Origin: FEB-25 sp963726315
Lineage (GTDB): Bacteria > Chloroflexota > Anaerolineae > Anaerolineales > UBA4823
Assembly (NCBI GenBank): GCA_963726315.1
Contig: CAVSBZ010000005.1
Location: forward strand, 1,612,001-1,676,000
Direction of reading: 5' to 3'
DNA length: 64,000 bases
The position numbers and the translations under genes are program-made. The notes under the pieces are model-generated. The model had not been told where the DNA came from and ran no database searches. It worked only from the letters and a program-made list of their open reading frames with translations. Shown here one piece after another: positions 61,547-64,000 of the stretch; position 1 is the first letter of the stretch; each line of letters opens with the position of its first letter.

Positions 61547-63208
61547 ATGACAGATTTAATCAAGCAAATTACGACAGATTTACATAAGCAAATTGAGTCT
61601 TATCACCCCGAGATGGGATTGAGTGATGTTGGTAATGTCATCGAAGCTGGAGATGGCATTGCACGAGTACGAGGCTTGGCAGATGTCAAATCTCAGGAGC
61701 TGGTTCAATTTGCGAATGGTGTGATTGGAATTGCCTTCAACCTGGAAAAGGACGATGTTGGCGTCATCATTATGGGGGAATACTCTGAGATTGCGGAGGG
61801 TATGTTAGTTAGAGCCACCGGCAGAATTGCTTCCGTACCAGTAGGTGATGGGATGGTGGGGAGAGTGGTGAACGCGTTGGGTATTCCCATCGATGGAAAA
61901 GGTCCGATCAAAACGAACAACTACAGACCGATCGAACGTATTGCCCCTGGGGTGGTTGAGCGGAAGGACGTCGACACACCAGTCCAAACCGGACTCAAAG
62001 CGATTGACTCAATGATCCCTCTGGGACGCGGTCAGCGAGAGCTTATCATTGGTGACCGGCAAACCGGTAAAACTGCCCTGGCGTTGGATACGATCATTAA
62101 CCAGAAAGGCAAGGATTTGTATTGTATTTATGTAGCGATTGGGCAGAAGAAAGCTGCAATTGCCCGGACGGTCGCTACTCTGGAACGTTATGGTGCCATG
62201 GACTATACGACCGTGGTTGTAGCTGCAGCTGATGAACCAGCTGCGTTGCAATATATTGCTCCCTATTCAGGCTGTGCCATTGGTGAGGAGTTTATGGAGA
62301 CTGGACGGGATGCTCTGTGCGTGTATGATGACCTTTCAAAGCATGCCTGGGCTTACCGGCAGGTATCCTTGCTGTTACGCCGTCCCCCTGGACGTGAAGC
62401 TTATCCTGGCGATGTGTTCTACCTGCATTCGAGACTTTTGGAACGGGCTGCCCGATTAGCTGATAAATATGTTATCGTAAAGAAAAATCACCCGGAATCA
62501 TATGCAGAAGGCGCAGATATCAAAGAAGGGATGATTTTCGGTGGACCATTGGCTCGGCATAACATCGCTGAAGCCATCAAGAAGATGGAAAATCCAGACG
62601 AGTATAAAGCCGCCAAATTAAAAGGCACCGGTGGTTCTTTAACGGCATTGCCCATCATTGAAACACTGCTCGGGGATGTATCAGCTTATATCCCAACCAA
62701 CGTCATTTCGATCACCGATGGACAAATCTATTTGGAAGGCAACTTATTTTATGCAGGTATCCGCCCTGCGGTGAATGTAGGACTTTCGGTATCCAGGGTG
62801 GGCGGGGATGCTCAAACGAAGGCATTCAGGCAGGTAGCCGGGCGTTTACGCCTGGATATGGCAGCTTTCCGTGAGCTGGCAGCTTTTGCACAATTTGGTT
62901 CGGATTTGGATAAAGCGACACAAGCCCAACTCAACCGTGGACAACACTTGCAGGAAATATTAAAACAACCCCAATACCAACCCCTATCATTAGAGAGCCA
63001 GGTGATTGAGATCTTTGCAGGGACTCGTGGTTATGCTGATAATGTGACACTCGACGATATGCGACGGTGGGAGATTTCATTGATCCGACATATGGAGAGT
63101 TCACACCCAGAAATAGGTAGATCTATTGTCGAAGAAAAAAGAATTACACCTGAAACAGAAGAAACGCTTGTCGAAGCGTTGACCGCTTATATGTCCACCT
63201 GGCAGTAA
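61547..63208 (+). CDS. atpA: F1Fo ATP synthase subunit alpha
   Basis: Regulatory nucleotide-binding subunit of F1, 553 residues, about 40 longer than common bacterial forms (513 in E. coli). Motifs: GNVIEAGDGIARVRGL at the N-terminus, Walker A GDRQTGKT (about 169-176), the LYCIYVAIGQKKA stretch, YDDLSKHAWAYRQVSLLLRRPPGREAYPGDVFYLHSRLLERAA, and ALPIIETLLGDVSAYIPTNVISITDGQIYLE. The extra length is C-terminal, including MRRWEISLIRHMESSHPEIG. GGAGG sits 6 bases before the ATG. No atpH or atpF precedes it. Confidence 0.96.
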   Translation: MTDLIKQITTDLHKQIESYHPEMGLSDVGNVIEAGDGIARVRGLADVKSQELVQFANGVIGIAFNLEKDDVGVIIMGEYSEIAEGMLVRATGRIASVPVGDGMVGRVVNALGIPIDGKGPIKTNNYRPIERIAPGVVERKDVDTPVQTGLKAIDSMIPLGRGQRELIIGDRQTGKTALALDTIINQKGKDLYCIYVAIGQKKAAIARTVATLERYGAMDYTTVVVAAADEPAALQYIAPYSGCAIGEEFMETGRDALCVYDDLSKHAWAYRQVSLLLRRPPGREAYPGDVFYLHSRLLERAARLADKYVIVKKNHPESYAEGADIKEGMIFGGPLARHNIAEAIKKMENPDEYKAAKLKGTGGSLTALPIIETLLGDVSAYIPTNVISITDGQIYLEGNLFYAGIRPAVNVGLSVSRVGGDAQTKAFRQVAGRLRLDMAAFRELAAFAQFGSDLDKATQAQLNRGQHLQEILKQPQYQPLSLESQVIEIFAGTRGYADNVTLDDMRRWEISLIRHMESSHPEIGRSIVEEKRITPETEETLVEALTAYMSTWQ

Positions 63209-63229
63209 ACCCTGACCTGATAACGAATT

Positions 63230-64000
63230 ATGCCAAATACCAGGGAAGTCCGTCTCCGAATAAGAAGTGTAAAGAATATTGCCCAGGTTACCCGGGCACT
63301 GCAAGCGGTTAGTGCCAGTAACGTTCGGAAAGCGATGGCTGCAATGATGCGCACCCGACCCTATGCTACTAAGGCGTGGCAGGTACTGACGCATATTGCC
63401 GGACAGCCGGGTAGAGCGTCCTTGCACCCGTTATTAACTTCGCGCGATGAAGACCGCAATGAGCTAGTGGTGCTTATTGCCGGAGATCGTGGGTTGGCTG
63501 GCGCATATAACTCAAATATTGTCCGTTTTACTTTACAAAAATTCGGTTCCAGGGATATTCCCGTTAATTACATATCGGTTGGGCGCAAGGGTCGCGATAT
63601 GCTGATTCGCCGGAGGAAGAATGTGATCGCGGAGTTCAGCCATTTACCCGCTGCGCCATCCTTCAGTGATGTATCAGCAATTGGTCGCCTGGCTGTGGAT
63701 GAGTTCCTGGACGGAAAAGCCGACCGGGTTTATCTCGTTTATACTGATTTTATCAATATGGTCAGACAAGTGCCTACCATCAAACAACTGCTCCCTCTGG
63801 AAATTGGTCTCGGAGAGGGAAGAGTGGTAGATTTTGAACAAACGAAAAAAGCCACTGCGGCATACATCTATGAGCCCAATGAAGAAGAAATATTAGATGA
63901 AATCGTGCCACGGTTTACTGCTCTTCAGGTTTATCAGGCAATTATGGAATCATTGGCGAGTGAACATGCTGCTCGTATGGTAGCGATGAAAAATGCAACC
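63230..64000 (+). CDS. atpG: F1Fo ATP synthase subunit gamma, 3' end outside window
   Basis: Central stalk subunit of F1. 257 codons are visible from ATG 63230, open to the last base. The N-terminal helix RLRIRSVKNIAQVTRALQAVSAS matches the family's opening coiled coil. The middle has VVLIAGDRGLAGAYNSNI, SVGRKGRDML and VYTDFINMVRQVP; the final visible part, YQAIMESLASEHAARMVAMKNAT, is the start of the C-terminal helix, so about 20-30 residues are missing. It lies 21 bases after atpA. Confidence 0.93.
   Translation, partial: MPNTREVRLRIRSVKNIAQVTRALQAVSASNVRKAMAAMMRTRPYATKAWQVLTHIAGQPGRASLHPLLTSRDEDRNELVVLIAGDRGLAGAYNSNIVRFTLQKFGSRDIPVNYISVGRKGRDMLIRRRKNVIAEFSHLPAAPSFSDVSAIGRLAVDEFLDGKADRVYLVYTDFINMVRQVPTIKQLLPLEIGLGEGRVVDFEQTKKATAAYIYEPNEEEILDEIVPRFTALQVYQAIMESLASEHAARMVAMKNAT

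Noticed and set aside
1..64000. Prophage, insertion sequence, integron or CRISPR-Cas
   Set aside because: No transposase, integrase, phage structural or cas gene was recognised, and no direct repeats with spacers were found by eye.

Overview
The window looks like a chromosomal stretch of a free-living anaerobic or facultative bacterium, most likely Chloroflexota of the Anaerolineae type. This is inferred from gene content and protein flavour: a fused anaerobic glycerol-3-phosphate dehydrogenase, SUF assembly with SufU and a SufR-type repressor, a long class II aldolase, an HNH-bearing MrfA/Hrq1-like helicase, and an ASKHA corrinoid activator. No 16S gene or other marker fixes the taxonomy. 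Genes are dense on both strands. No insertion sequence, prophage or CRISPR array was seen.

Layout. 1-4003 (+): permeases and ATPases of a peptide-type ABC importer, the first cut by the window edge. 4452-19260 (-): an acetyltransferase-like protein, a PfkB kinase / GH4 glycosidase / two MFS transporters, an anaerobic glycerol block (glpC, fused glpAB, glpK, with glpC and glpK each broken by one base), a haem-binding protein, galE, a cupin and a Gfo/Idh oxidoreductase. 19322-21910 (+): helicase with an inserted HNH domain. 21932-25668 (-): ferredoxin-ASKHA activator, a MetH-activation-domain protein and a class V aminotransferase. 25830-36409: an epimerase, a metallophosphoesterase behind six 11-bp repeats, a ParB-like/USP fusion, small membrane proteins, Nudix, aldolase, phosphohexomutase, TatD, a frameshifted polyprenyl synthase and tRNA-Met.

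36475-44120 holds a lipoprotein and the iron-sulphur region: sufT-like and sufR on the minus strand, facing sufC-sufB-sufD-small gene-sufS-sufU-Rieske on the plus strand. A 36-bp palindrome contains the -35 boxes of both divergent promoters, which is a clear picture of an autoregulated SufR switch.

45583-50252 (-) is the most unusual locus: a small zinc-ribbon membrane protein, a membrane protein ending in an alternating Cys-Ala tail (seven Cys), a radical SAM/SPASM enzyme with a PqqD-like N-terminus, and a shortened paralogue of that enzyme lacking the CX3CX2C motif. The arrangement suggests post-translational modification of the Cys-Ala tail, by analogy with radical-SAM peptide maturation systems.

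50314-60314 carries an iron-type alcohol dehydrogenase, a small monooxygenase-like protein, a DUF72 protein, a glutaredoxin-like protein and a phosphate uptake/storage set (divergent pstB, then pstS-pstC-pstA-pstB-ppk), ended by a convergent degV. 60457-64000 (+) holds an M42 aminopeptidase followed by atpA and the start of atpG. Three single-base frameshifts in otherwise intact genes (glpC, glpK, polyprenyl synthase) suggest assembly errors or recent mutations.
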